Of a stretch of DNA of 64,000 bases, positions 53,759 to 62,356 are shown in pieces. Position 1 is the first letter of the stretch. The number at the start of each line of letters is the position of its first letter. The notes under the pieces are model-generated. The model did no database searches. It was not told the DNA's origin and worked only from the letters and a program-made list of their open reading frames with translations. The DNA comes from Chloroflexota bacterium (GTDB lineage: Bacteria; Chloroflexota; Dehalococcoidia; Lucifugimonadales; GCA-002723415). The stretch is taken from positions 156,603 to 220,602 of the forward strand of contig PBKN01000001.1 of assembly GCA_002721445.1 (NCBI GenBank). The letters run 5' to 3'. Made by a program: the position numbers and the translations under genes.

Positions 53759-54688
53759 ATGAGTATAAATCAAGGACATTTAGAAAAATCTATATCAAGG
53801 TTATTTCGTAAGAAATTAGCTATATTTTCTATTTCATTATTGATAATAATATATTTAACTTCTTTATTTATTGAATGGATTTCTCCATATGGTTATGCTA
53901 CTCAAGATCTTTCAATGGTTAGATCTTCACCAAGTTTTGATCATTGGTTGGGTACTGATAATGCTGGTAGGGATATATTAACAAGAGTCTTTTGGGGCGT
54001 TCAAAATTCTTTAATAATCACATTGATATCGATTATAAGTGGAAGTTTATTTATAGGTGTTACTCTTGGATTAATTTCTGGGTATTTTGGGAAATGGATT
54101 GATGGATTAATTCAAAGAATAGGTGAGGTATTTGCATCTTTTCCTGATATTTTTTTAATAATATTATTAGTTGCTACTATAAGACCTAGAGTTGTTAGTT
54201 GGATCATATCAATTGAAGACAAAACTTTTCTAGAAGGTTTAATTAGAAGTGGAATCGCAGATTATTTAATTATCTCTTTTGCATTAGTAGCTTTTAGCTG
54301 GTATGGAATGTCAAGGTTTGTTAGAGGCCAAGTATTAACGTTACAAAGATCTGAATTTATTGAATCTGCAAAAGCTATTGGTTGTTCAAACAGCAGAATA
54401 TTAATTTTTCATGTATTGCCGAATGTTATGAGTACTATTATTGTTACAACTACAATGAGTATGGGTGTATTTGTTGGAACTGAAATTATTTTAGGATTTT
54501 TGGGTCTAGGAGTTCAACCGCCAAGGCCTAGTTTAGGAGTAATGCTTAGTGAAACTGGAAATTTATCAGTTATCAGAAGCTATCCTTGGATGTTAATTGG
54601 CCCAGGTTTAGTTTCATCTTTATTGCTATTATCATGGAATATACTTGGTGATTCTTTAAATGATGTTTTTAATCCTAGAACCAAGTAA
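53759..54688 (+). CDS. ABC transporter permease, DppC/OppC type (second system)
   Basis: The partner membrane subunit, 309 residues. It shows the N-terminal SRLFRKKLAIFSISLLIIIYL, HWLGTDNAGRDILTRVFWG (the conserved start of the DppC core), and the EAA loop FIESAKAIGCSNSRILIFHVLPNVM. The length is normal, without the long insertion of the permease at 34288. No ATP-binding gene follows; the next 220 bases are non-coding and lead to the collagen-like lipoprotein. The system must borrow ATPases, perhaps those encoded at 35421-37465 (inference). Confidence 0.92.
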   Translation: MSINQGHLEKSISRLFRKKLAIFSISLLIIIYLTSLFIEWISPYGYATQDLSMVRSSPSFDHWLGTDNAGRDILTRVFWGVQNSLIITLISIISGSLFIGVTLGLISGYFGKWIDGLIQRIGEVFASFPDIFLIILLVATIRPRVVSWIISIEDKTFLEGLIRSGIADYLIISFALVAFSWYGMSRFVRGQVLTLQRSEFIESAKAIGCSNSRILIFHVLPNVMSTIIVTTTMSMGVFVGTEIILGFLGLGVQPPRPSLGVMLSETGNLSVIRSYPWMLIGPGLVSSLLLLSWNILGDSLNDVFNPRTK

Positions 54689-54787
54689 GTTTAGTGATAT
54701 AAATAGACTTATTACGAAAATATACTAAATTTAAGTAAGTGTATTTTATATTTATATATGTTATTATATTATATGTCAAAAATGACC

Positions 54788-54816
54788 TTGACATACTTGC
54801 ATATGATAAATAAGAT
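54788..54816 (+). promoter_or_regulatory. Candidate promoter of the collagen-like lipoprotein gene
   Basis: TTGACA (54788-54793) and TAAGAT (54811-54816) are 17 bases apart. The predicted leader of roughly 85 nt contains an A+T hairpin ATATTC/GAATAT (54841-54856) and then a run of ten T (54867-54876), which might act as a weak attenuator. The TTGACA is perfect, while the -10 matches four of six bases. Confidence 0.4.
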
Positions 54817-54908
54817 TAACTAGCGATATAATTATAAAAAATATTCTTTGGAATATCTTTTAGAATTTTTTTTTTAAAAATAAGATTTTCGAAGATAGGG
54901 GGAAAATA

Positions 54909-55769
54909 ATGCGTTTCTATAGTAAAGCATTGAGTTTAACTATTTCATCCATATTGGTACTTGCTGTAATAGCTTGTGCTGGACCTGCTGGAGCTGCTGG
55001 AGCTGCTGGTCTTCCAGGAGAACCTGGTAATCCAGGTAATCCAGGACCTGCTGGACCTGCTGGAGCTGCTGGGCCACAAGGAGAACCTGGTCTTCCAGGT
55101 AATCCAGGAGAGCCAGGTAACCCAGGTAATGCTGGACCAACTGGACCACAAGGACCTGCTGGGGCAGATGGTCAATCTGGATCAGCTAGCTTATACACAA
55201 CTCATTCTACAATGACTGTTGATGATACTTTTACAGTTTGGGGATCTGGATTCAATCCAGGAGAACCAGTGATCATTCAGATTAAAATTGATCAAACTAT
55301 ACAACCTATTTTAGGTACTTTAACTGCGAATGCATCTGGAGGAATTTCTGGAACATATGATGGATTAAAGCAGGAAGATGGTGTTGACGCAAAAGCTCAA
55401 GGTGGCATAAGAAGTCTTGTTGCTGTAGGAGCTGATGGTAGTCATGCTAGTACACCTGTTAATGTAGTTAAATCAAGAGTTCATGCTCCTAATGTTGATA
55501 GTAGTTTGACTTCTGTTACAGTTGCTAAAGGAAATACTGTTACTGTTAAAGGTGCAGGATTTAAAGCAAATGAACCTGTAACAATTTCAACTAGAGCTAC
55601 ACTAACAACTGGTGGAGATAGTATTTGGAAAGGTCAAGATGCTAATGCCTATGGTGCATTTTCAGCTGATATTTCACCTGATTTAGAAGTTGGTGTTTAT
55701 ACATTGCAAGCAAATGGATCACATGGATCTAGTGCTACAGCAATATTGACTATCACTGCAACAAAATAA
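54909..55769 (+). CDS. Collagen-like lipoprotein with two C-terminal beta-sandwich repeats
   Basis: A 286-residue exported protein. The signal ends at the lipobox VIAC (Cys23). Residues 25-93 are 23 uninterrupted Gly-X-Y triplets ([18 protein letters not shown] and so on), enough for a short collagen triple helix. Two related modules follow: [19 protein letters not shown] (about 97-190) and [19 protein letters not shown] (about 197-286). Their G-x-GF-x-x-x-EPV pattern resembles IPT/TIG-type Ig folds. GGGGGAAAATA precedes the ATG, and a terminator follows. It is probably a trimeric cell-surface stalk with adhesive or binding heads (inference). The Gly/Pro composition makes the region GC-richer than its surroundings. 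Confidence 0.85.
   Translation: MRFYSKALSLTISSILVLAVIACAGPAGAAGAAGLPGEPGNPGNPGPAGPAGAAGPQGEPGLPGNPGEPGNPGNAGPTGPQGPAGADGQSGSASLYTTHSTMTVDDTFTVWGSGFNPGEPVIIQIKIDQTIQPILGTLTANASGGISGTYDGLKQEDGVDAKAQGGIRSLVAVGADGSHASTPVNVVKSRVHAPNVDSSLTSVTVAKGNTVTVKGAGFKANEPVTISTRATLTTGGDSIWKGQDANAYGAFSADISPDLEVGVYTLQANGSHGSSATAILTITATK
54981..55187 (+). repeat. Gly-X-Y coding repeat (23 triplets)
   Basis: A 207-base stretch of degenerate 9-base units beginning with GGA, GGT or GGG and encoding collagen triplets. Longer blocks recur, for example the codons for GEPGNPGN and GNPGEPGN, which suggests growth by duplication. No interruption or frameshift is present. Confidence 0.9.
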
Positions 55770-55795
55770 AGCTTATATAATTAAGAATAATTTAA

Positions 55796-55835
55796 TAGAA
55801 GTGGTCATCTCTGTATGACTGCTTCTATTTTTTTT
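55796..55835 (+). terminator. Intrinsic terminator after the collagen-like gene
   Basis: The arms TAGAAGTGGTCAT (55796-55808) and ATGACTGCTTCTA (55815-55827) form a 13-pair stem containing two G-T pairs around a six-base loop, followed by eight T. It starts 27 bases after the lipoprotein stop codon, closes that unit and separates it from the MFS gene. Confidence 0.88.
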
Positions 55836-55861
55836 ATGAATAAATTAGTTGATTATCTTTC

Positions 55862-57127
55862 ATGAACAAAAAAATATATTACGGATGGTGGATAAGTATT
55901 ACAGCTCTGGTAGTAAATGCTATACTTTCTGCTCCTTCTTTTGGTGCTGCAGGTTTATGGATTGATGCGTTTGAAAATGAATTTGGATGGACTAGAACAC
56001 AACTTGCTATTGCATTTTCATTAGGTCAACTTGAAGGAACTATTACTTCGCCTTTTGTTGGCTATTTAATTGATAAAATTGGTGGTAAAAAAACTGCATT
56101 AATTGGTACATTTATAGCAATATTAGGTTTTTTATTATTAAGCCAAACTATTCCTATAACTAATTCAAGAGATAATATATTTGATCCTTTAATATTTTAT
56201 ATTTCATATTTAACAATTATGCTAGGTGGTAGTATGTCTGGGTGGGTTCCTATGACATCAATAGTTAATAATTGGTTTACTCATAAGCGTACTCTTGCTA
56301 TGTCTATAGCATCATCTGGTTTTTCAATTGGTACTTTTCTATTAGTTCCTTTACTAGCATTATTAATCAATCCTGATGTGCTTGGTTGGAATAAAACGGC
56401 ATTGATTATAGCAATATTTATGCCATTAGTTTCTTTTTTAATATGGAAAATTATATATGACAAACCTGCTGATAAATTATTATTACCTTATGGTGAAATT
56501 AAAAATGAACCTACTAACAAATATATAGAAACTTCAAAAGATTTTACCATTACAGAAGCTATAAAAGAAAAAGTTTTTTGGATAATGGCGTTTGCCCATG
56601 GTGGTTCAGCAATGTTAACTTCAACTATGATGGTACATTTAATTTTAGCTTTTAAGAGTCAAGGATTAAGTTTAGAAATTGCATCTTTAATGTGGGGGAT
56701 TACTATGGGTATTGGTGGTTTATCTCAATTATTTGGTGGAGTTATTGGTGATAAGTTTACTAAAAGGTACTCTCTAGCTTTATTTGGATGTATTCAATCT
56801 ATCGGAGTAATAATTGCATATAAAGTTGATTCTATATTATTAGCAATTGTATTTGCTTTAATATATGGTATTGGTTTTGGTGCAAGGGCACCAATAACGA
56901 CTGCTATGAGAGGTGAATATTTTGGAAGAAAATCATTTGGTAAAATAATGGGTATTTCATTAATTCCTATGATGTTTATGACAATGATTGCTCCTGTAAT
57001 AGCAGGTTATATCTATGACATAGATCAGAATTATAGACTTGCATTTATATATATTGGAATTTTAGGTTTTATAGTAAATGCTATGTTTGTATTAGCAAAG
57101 CCACCAATACATCCCTCTGAAAAGTAA
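55862..57127 (+). CDS. MFS transporter, monocarboxylate/oxalate-type (paralogue 2)
   Basis: A 421-residue carrier with about twelve membrane helices and a central cytoplasmic loop (around residues 205-230). It shares with the protein at 2638 the opening YYGWWISI, EFGWTRTQLAIAFS, the motif-A-like GYLIDKIGGKK and SMVSGW-like helix 4 region (GGSMSGWVPMTSIVNNWF), placing both in one subfamily. The late GGVIGDKFTKR is the second motif A. The substrate is unknown. The start ATG has no clear ribosome-binding site but is preceded in frame by a stop only 12 bases upstream. It is convergent with the CorC gene. Confidence 0.85.
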   Translation: MNKKIYYGWWISITALVVNAILSAPSFGAAGLWIDAFENEFGWTRTQLAIAFSLGQLEGTITSPFVGYLIDKIGGKKTALIGTFIAILGFLLLSQTIPITNSRDNIFDPLIFYISYLTIMLGGSMSGWVPMTSIVNNWFTHKRTLAMSIASSGFSIGTFLLVPLLALLINPDVLGWNKTALIIAIFMPLVSFLIWKIIYDKPADKLLLPYGEIKNEPTNKYIETSKDFTITEAIKEKVFWIMAFAHGGSAMLTSTMMVHLILAFKSQGLSLEIASLMWGITMGIGGLSQLFGGVIGDKFTKRYSLALFGCIQSIGVIIAYKVDSILLAIVFALIYGIGFGARAPITTAMRGEYFGRKSFGKIMGISLIPMMFMTMIAPVIAGYIYDIDQNYRLAFIYIGILGFIVNAMFVLAKPPIHPSEK

Positions 57128-57148
57128 TTTTATAATTAAAATTGGTAT

Positions 57149-58405
57149 TTAATTGCTTCTATTTTCGAGAGAAATTTTTAACTTTTTTAATCTTCTACCA
57201 ATTGTAGAAATAACTTCTATATTTATTCCTTTATAATTGATTTTCGAACCTGAACTTGGTATCTTTCCCATTTGACTATAAACTAATCCTCCAACTGTAT
57301 CAAAACCTTCTCCTTCAAATGATGTACTTAAAAGAGCATTAAGTTGTTCAATACTTGTTCGAGCATCAATAATAAATTCACCTGAAGAATCAAATAATAT
57401 TTCAGGCTCAATAGTGTCAAATTCATCTTGAATTTCACCAACAATTTCTTCAAGTAAATCTTCTATAGTTACTAAACCTGATACTCCACCATATTCATCA
57501 ACTACTATAGCAAGTTGGACTCTTTGGTTTTGGAACTCAGTTAAAAGTTCTTCTAAAGTTTTAGATTCAGGTATAAAATATGCTGTTCTTAATAAGCTAT
57601 CTACTGCATTTTCTGCTTTATTTGGATTTTCAGATATAATTTTTAATATATCTCTTGCATATGCTATTCCAATAATATGGTCTAAATCTTCTTTATAAAT
57701 TGGAATTCTACTATGACTATCATTAACCATTTGTGTAGCAATATCTTTAATAGATATTCCTGATGGAGAGGATACAATGTCTACTCTTGGAATCATAATT
57801 TCACGAGCTACAGTAGTATCTAATCTTACAACTGCATGTATCATTTGAACTTCTCTTTCGTCTAAAGGTTCATTTGATGCCTCGACTGGTAAATCTATTT
57901 CAGTAGATATAAATTCAGGATTAGAATTATTATCATTGAAATATTTGTTATTATTTAATTTATGTTTAAGAATTATGATTGGGTTAATAAGATATGCTAT
58001 TTTAGATAAAATATATAAAGATTTTCTAGGATCATGGTCTTCTTTTGAATTTATTTTGAAATTAATAATTAATTTTATAGTATTGATTATTATGAATATT
58101 ATTATTGTATATATAGGAATTAAATATAATAGATTATTCGAATTTATAGAATAAATGGAAATTATTGTTCCAATTAATAGTACGATTATTACATTTAATA
58201 ATATTTTAAAAGGTGTGACTGGTGATAAATATAAAGAAGTAATTTCTTTAAGTGAGTTTAGTTTTTCATTTTCTTCAGATATTAATTTTTGTATTTGATC
58301 TTTCTTAATTAACTTAATTTTTGTTTCTAAAATGGATATAATAATAAAAATTATACTTAATGAAATTGCTATTGATAATAGAATAAGTGTTGTTAAATTA
58401 ATAAT
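57149..58405 (-). CDS. CNNM/CorC (HlyC/CorC) family membrane protein, probable ATT start
   Basis: A membrane protein with an N-terminal DUF21-like region of about four hydrophobic segments (the Ile/Leu-rich stretch at residues 4-28, PFKILLNVIIVLLIGTI, LIPIYTIIIIFIIINTI, AYLINPIIILKH). The CBS pair follows (HSRIPIYKEDLDHIIGIAYARDIL and LAIVVDEYGGVSGLVTIEDLLEEIVGEI), then the CorC_HlyC domain (EGEGFDTVGGLVYSQMGKIP). Family members act in Mg/Co transport. The frame is open from the stop at 58415-58417 to 57149, but the first conventional start is an ATG at 57844 that would delete every membrane helix. ATT codons at 58405 and 58402, next to AGGA at 58413-58416, give about 418 residues, the family's normal length. 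The gene starts at the glmU stop. Confidence 0.82.
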   Translation of the reverse strand: MINLTTLILLSIAISLSIIFIIISILETKIKLIKKDQIQKLISEENEKLNSLKEITSLYLSPVTPFKILLNVIIVLLIGTIISIYSINSNNLLYLIPIYTIIIFIIINTIKLIINFKINSKEDHDPRKSLYILSKIAYLINPIIILKHKLNNNKYFNDNNSNPEFISTEIDLPVEASNEPLDEREVQMIHAVVRLDTTVAREIMIPRVDIVSSPSGISIKDIATQMVNDSHSRIPIYKEDLDHIIGIAYARDILKIISENPNKAENAVDSLLRTAYFIPESKTLEELLTEFQNQRVQLAIVVDEYGGVSGLVTIEDLLEEIVGEIQDEFDTIEPEILFDSSGEFIIDARTSIEQLNALLSTSFEGEGFDTVGGLVYSQMGKIPSSGSKINYKGINIEVISTIGRRLKKLKISLENRSN

Positions 58406-59766
58406 TATTTTTTCCTATCACTGTTAAGATTTTTTATTTTAGCAGGTATTCCTATTGCTATATGATTAGCAGGTACATTTTTTGTAATTACTGAACCTGC
58501 AGCTGTTTGAGAGTTTTCACCTATTTTAATTGGTGCTATTAGCATTGTTGATGAGCCAATAAAACATTTATCACCTATTATAGTATTATTTTTATTTTTT
58601 CCGTCATAATTACATGTGACTGTACCTGCTCCAATGTTAACATTACGTCCCACAGTTGCGTCTCCAATATAACTAAAATGTGCAGACTTACTTCCAGTTC
58701 CAATTTTACTATTTTTTATTTCACAATTGTTACCAATGTGAACGTTATCCATTATTTTTGAATTATTTCTCACTAATGAAAAAGGGCCAATTTTACATTT
58801 GTTTCCAATAGTAGATTCATTAATTATTGAATTTTGTATAATCGAATTATTACCTATTTTTGAATTTAATATTGTTGTATTTGGTCCAATTTGTGAATAG
58901 TTGCCAATATTTGAATTACCTAATATATGAGTATTAGGTAAAATTGAACAATTAATATTTATAACAGAATCTAAATCTAAATAAACTGAATTTGGATCTA
59001 TGACACTTGTACCTCTTAGCATAATGTTTTCTAATAGATTTTTTCTAACTATTTCGTTTGCTTTGGATAAATCTGACATATTATTAATTCCAATGCCTTC
59101 ATTATAATTATCAAGTTCTATAGAAGTAATAGATTTTGATTGACTATTAGCTATATCGATAATGTCTGTTAGTAAATATTCTTCATTATTCAATTTAATT
59201 TTTGAAATATTGTTATAAAGCCATTTTGAATTAAAAAAATAAACACCAACATTGATTTCTTTAATATTGGTTAATATAAGATCATTAATATTTTTTTCTT
59301 CTACAATATTTGTTATATGGTGTTTAGATGATCTTATTATTCTACCTAATCCTTTTGGATTTTCTTTATATGACGTGACTAAGCTGATTTCAGATTTAGA
59401 ATTTATATGTTTATCGAATAATTTATCTATTGTGGCTGAAGTTATAAGAGGGACATCAGCATATAAAACTAAAGTATTTATTGAGTTATTTATTTCTGAT
59501 TTAGCTTTTATTAAAGCACCTGAAGTTCCATCAGCTGTGTTTTGTTCAATAAATTTTATATTTTTATTATTTATTGAATTAACAATCTCTTTAGAATTAG
59601 GTGGAATTATTACATAAATTTCATTGACTTTAGTTTTATCCAAAGTATCTATTAATATACGCAACATCTCTTTACCACAAATTTTATGAAGTGGTTTGGG
59701 TATAGTAGAATTCATTCTAGTACCCATGCCAGCCGCTAAAATGATTGCTATATTGCTATGTAACAT
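58405..59766 (-). CDS. glmU: Bifunctional UDP-GlcNAc pyrophosphorylase/GlcN-1-P acetyltransferase
   Basis: Makes UDP-N-acetylglucosamine for cell-envelope synthesis. The N-terminal uridylyltransferase has ILAAGMGTRMNS, PKPLHKICGKEM, VLYADVPLI and NEGIGINNMSDL. The C-terminal left-handed beta-helix acetyltransferase has many hexapeptide repeats (IGNNSIIQNS, IGNKCKIGPF), SAHFSYIGDATVG, GAGTVTCNYDGK and AAGSVITKNVP. A length of 453 is typical. The 3' end carries the AGGA used by the downstream CorC gene, so the two are coupled. The start ATG lacks an evident ribosome-binding site. Confidence 0.96.
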   Translation of the reverse strand: MLHSNIAIILAAGMGTRMNSTIPKPLHKICGKEMLRILIDTLDKTKVNEIYVIIPPNSKEIVNSINNKNIKFIEQNTADGTSGALIKAKSEINNSINTLVLYADVPLITSATIDKLFDKHINSKSEISLVTSYKENPKGLGRIIRSSKHHITNIVEEKNINDLILTNIKEINVGVYFFNSKWLYNNISKIKLNNEEYLLTDIIDIANSQSKSITSIELDNYNEGIGINNMSDLSKANEIVRKNLLENIMLRGTSVIDPNSVYLDLDSVININCSILPNTHILGNSNIGNYSQIGPNTTILNSKIGNNSIIQNSIINESTIGNKCKIGPFSLVRNNSKIMDNVHIGNNCEIKNSKIGTGSKSAHFSYIGDATVGRNVNIGAGTVTCNYDGKNKNNTIIGDKCFIGSSTMLIAPIKIGENSQTAAGSVITKNVPANHIAIGIPAKIKNLNSDRKK

Positions 59767-59948
59767 TTGCTGAAAATGTAGTAAAATTTAACATCTATTT
59801 TGAAAGGATATTAGCAGATAAATGATTTAAATGTCAATTGAAGATGTAATATAATTTCTTATTATTTTATATTTTATAATATATATTAGTTTATTTATTT
59901 AGTTTTAAGTTGATTATTTAATATATTTAAATAGAAAGGAAATAAATT

Positions 59949-61001
59949 TTGTCAGAATTTATAGTTGTTACCCAAAAACCGGCAGGTGTTACTTTTGATA
60001 TGGCAGGTGGTGATTTTGATTTAGAAATGGAATCTCTTGGATCTATAAATGCGAAAATAATAGAAGTTGATGCAAAAAATGAAGATGAATTTATTAAATC
60101 TGCAAAAAATGCTGATGCAATTATTGCTAGAGGCAGAGTTATCACTAAAAAAATTATTGATTCTTTAAATAATTGTAAAGTCATTGCATTAGGAAGTGTA
60201 GGGGCTGATACTGTAGATGTAAAAGCTGCAACAGAAAGATCTATACCAGTAACTCATGTCCCTGATGTTTTTATTGAAGAAGTAGGTGATCATACTATGA
60301 TGTTATTACTATCTACTTTTAGAAGACTTACTATTATGCATAATTACTCAATAAATGGACGTTGGAGTGAAGGTCGTCCATTATTATCAAACTATCCACG
60401 TTTAATGGGACAAACATTAGGCTTTGTTTCTTTTGGCCATGTAGCTAGAGCAACAGCAGTTCGTGCTAAAGCGTTTGGTTTGAGAATGTTAGCATATGAT
60501 CCATATATTGAAGAAATTAATATGACTAGATATGATGTAGAGCCAGTTGGATTATTTGAATTATTAGAAAAATCTGACATTGTATCTATGCATGCTCCAT
60601 CTACACCTGAAACTCACCATATGTTTACATATAAGCATTTTGAATCTATGAAAAGAACCTCTTTATTCATTAACAATGGTAGAGGGCCTACAGTTGAGGA
60701 AGCAGCGCTTATTCATGCTTTAGAGCAAAAATGGATAGCAGGTGCAGGACTAGATGTACTTGAGTTTGAACCACCTTCTAAAGATAATCCATTATTAAAA
60801 ATGGATAATGTAATAATTACACCTCATGTTGCTTCTGCATCTTCTAGAATGGCTCCTGAAACAAGAAGAAGAGTAGGCCAAGAAATTTCTTTAGTTTTAT
60901 CTGGTAGATGGCCTAGAACTTGTGTTAACCCTTCTGTATTAGAAAAAACTCAACTTAAACGTTGGCAACCATATTCTATGCAAAGAGGACCTAATTCATA
61001 A
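59949..61001 (+). CDS. D-isomer 2-hydroxyacid dehydrogenase, CtBP-like
   Basis: An NAD-dependent dehydrogenase, 350 residues, of the phosphoglycerate dehydrogenase/CtBP group. The catalytic triad is visible: Arg in NNGRGPTVEE, Glu in LEFEPPSKDNPLL and His in ITPHVASAS. The nucleotide-binding loop reads GFVSFGHVARA, where the family has G-x-G-x-x-G, so two of the three glycines are Ser and Ala; cofactor binding may be altered. The start is TTG six bases beyond an AAGGA site. A CaiB/BaiF CoA-transferase follows after 31 bases, suggesting a pathway for a hydroxy or keto acid activated to a CoA ester (inference). Confidence 0.87.
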   Translation: MSEFIVVTQKPAGVTFDMAGGDFDLEMESLGSINAKIIEVDAKNEDEFIKSAKNADAIIARGRVITKKIIDSLNNCKVIALGSVGADTVDVKAATERSIPVTHVPDVFIEEVGDHTMMLLLSTFRRLTIMHNYSINGRWSEGRPLLSNYPRLMGQTLGFVSFGHVARATAVRAKAFGLRMLAYDPYIEEINMTRYDVEPVGLFELLEKSDIVSMHAPSTPETHHMFTYKHFESMKRTSLFINNGRGPTVEEAALIHALEQKWIAGAGLDVLEFEPPSKDNPLLKMDNVIITPHVASASSRMAPETRRRVGQEISLVLSGRWPRTCVNPSVLEKTQLKRWQPYSMQRGPNS

Positions 61002-61032
61002 GTTATTTATGAATATTTATTTGGAGTGATTT

Positions 61033-62229
61033 ATGTCTACGCCATTAGAAGGAATTAAAATACTAGATATGACTCATTTTCAATCTGGGCCATCTGCTAC
61101 TCAATTGCTAGCATGGCTAGGTGCTGAAGTTATAAAAATTGAAGAACCTTTAATCGGTGATAAAGCACGTATTGAAATGTCAACTGATAGTGATGAGGAT
61201 AGCTTTTATTTTAGAATATTTAATTCAAACAAAAAAAGTATATGTTTAGATATTAAATCATCATTAGGATTAAATATTTTTAAAAAACTCATTAAAATAT
61301 CTGATGTTATAGTTGAAAACTTTGCTCCTGGATATATGGATAAATTAGGGCTTGATTACAAAAATTTAAAAAAAATTAATCCAAAAATTATATACGCATC
61401 TATTAAAGGCTATGGATCTAAAGGGATAAATTCTAAATATAAAAGTTTTGAAGGTGTAGCTCAAGCAGCGAGTGGTATTATGAGTACTAACGGAGAACCA
61501 AATAATGAGCCTCAAATTGTTTCAGCTGGAGTATCTGATTCTGGTTCAGGATTGCATTGTGTTATTGGAATTTTAACTGCCATAATTAATAGATCAAAGA
61601 CTCAAAAGGGTGATTTTATTGATATATCTATGCAAGATGCGTCTTTAAATTTAAATCGTATGAAAATGATTAATACTTTAAGTTCAGGTACTCCAGAACC
61701 TAGGATTGGAAATATTTTAAGAGGACAACCTTCATTATTTGCTTGTTATCCTGGTGGATACTATGACTATATATATATATGTATTGGCGGTGAGTCTTGG
61801 GAAAGTATTTTAGCAATTATTGATAGAAGTGATTTGATTTTGGATGAAAAATTTAGTTCAGAATCGAGTAGAAAAAAACACTTTAATGAAATAAAAAAAA
61901 TTATCGAAAAGTGGACCATGAAATATTCTAAATTTCAGATTATGGATATCTTTAATAATGCTGGTATTCCTTGTAGTGCTGTGTATTCAACACATGAAAT
62001 TACAAATGATGTACATTTAATATCTAGAGAAATGATAGTGGATATAAATTCGAGTAATACTAAAACAAATTATAAGCAAATTGGTTCACCAATTAATATG
62101 GATTCATTTAATATTAAGATAAAAAAACATCCATTATTAGGTGAGCATTCAGAAGAGCTTCTTAAAGAACTTTTAGGATTTGATGAGAAGTATATCTCTA
62201 AACTGAGAAATTTAAATATAATAAATTAA
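61033..62229 (+). CDS. CaiB/BaiF family CoA-transferase
   Basis: A class III CoA-transferase, 398 residues, moving CoA between carboxylic acids such as formyl-CoA/oxalate or succinyl-CoA/hydroxy acids. Family blocks are ILDMTHFQSGPSATQLLAWLGAEVIKIEEP, ICLDIKSSLGLNIFKKLI, DVIVENFAPGYMDKLGLDY, IYASIKGYG and DISMQDASLNL with the likely catalytic Asp. TTGGAGTG precedes the ATG. It follows the CtBP-like dehydrogenase in an apparent operon. Acyl donors and acceptors cannot be told from sequence. Confidence 0.93.
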   Translation: MSTPLEGIKILDMTHFQSGPSATQLLAWLGAEVIKIEEPLIGDKARIEMSTDSDEDSFYFRIFNSNKKSICLDIKSSLGLNIFKKLIKISDVIVENFAPGYMDKLGLDYKNLKKINPKIIYASIKGYGSKGINSKYKSFEGVAQAASGIMSTNGEPNNEPQIVSAGVSDSGSGLHCVIGILTAIINRSKTQKGDFIDISMQDASLNLNRMKMINTLSSGTPEPRIGNILRGQPSLFACYPGGYYDYIYICIGGESWESILAIIDRSDLILDEKFSSESSRKKHFNEIKKIIEKWTMKYSKFQIMDIFNNAGIPCSAVYSTHEITNDVHLISREMIVDINSSNTKTNYKQIGSPINMDSFNIKIKKHPLLGEHSEELLKELLGFDEKYISKLRNLNIIN

Positions 62230-62261
62230 TTGATTTATATATAAAAAAATAAATATTTCTC

Positions 62262-62290
62262 TTGTTCATGTTTTCACTAAATGCTACAAT
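62262..62290 (+). promoter_or_regulatory. Candidate promoter of the inositol-phosphate synthase gene
   Basis: TTGTTC (62262-62267) and TACAAT (62285-62290) have 17 bases between them, in the 127-base gap upstream of the synthase. The -10 matches five of six consensus bases and the -35 three. Confidence 0.4.
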
Positions 62291-62356
62291 TCAATAATAA
62301 CTTTAACTTATTTATGTAATATATAAAAAAATTTTATAGTAAGGAGCTTATATAGC

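Noticed and set aside
54940-55215. Overlapping open frames on both strands in the collagen-coding segment
   Set aside because: They are by-products of the repetitive Gly-X-Y codons, have low-complexity translations and no ribosome-binding sites.
57936-58154. Plus-strand 72-codon open frame
   Set aside because: It lies opposite the membrane-helix part of the CorC gene; its hydrophobic translation mirrors the antisense of Ile/Leu codons.
59767-59948. TGTAATATAAT near 59845 as an extended -10 promoter for the dehydrogenase
   Set aside because: No acceptable -35 lies upstream and the surroundings are too AT-rich to trust a single hexamer.
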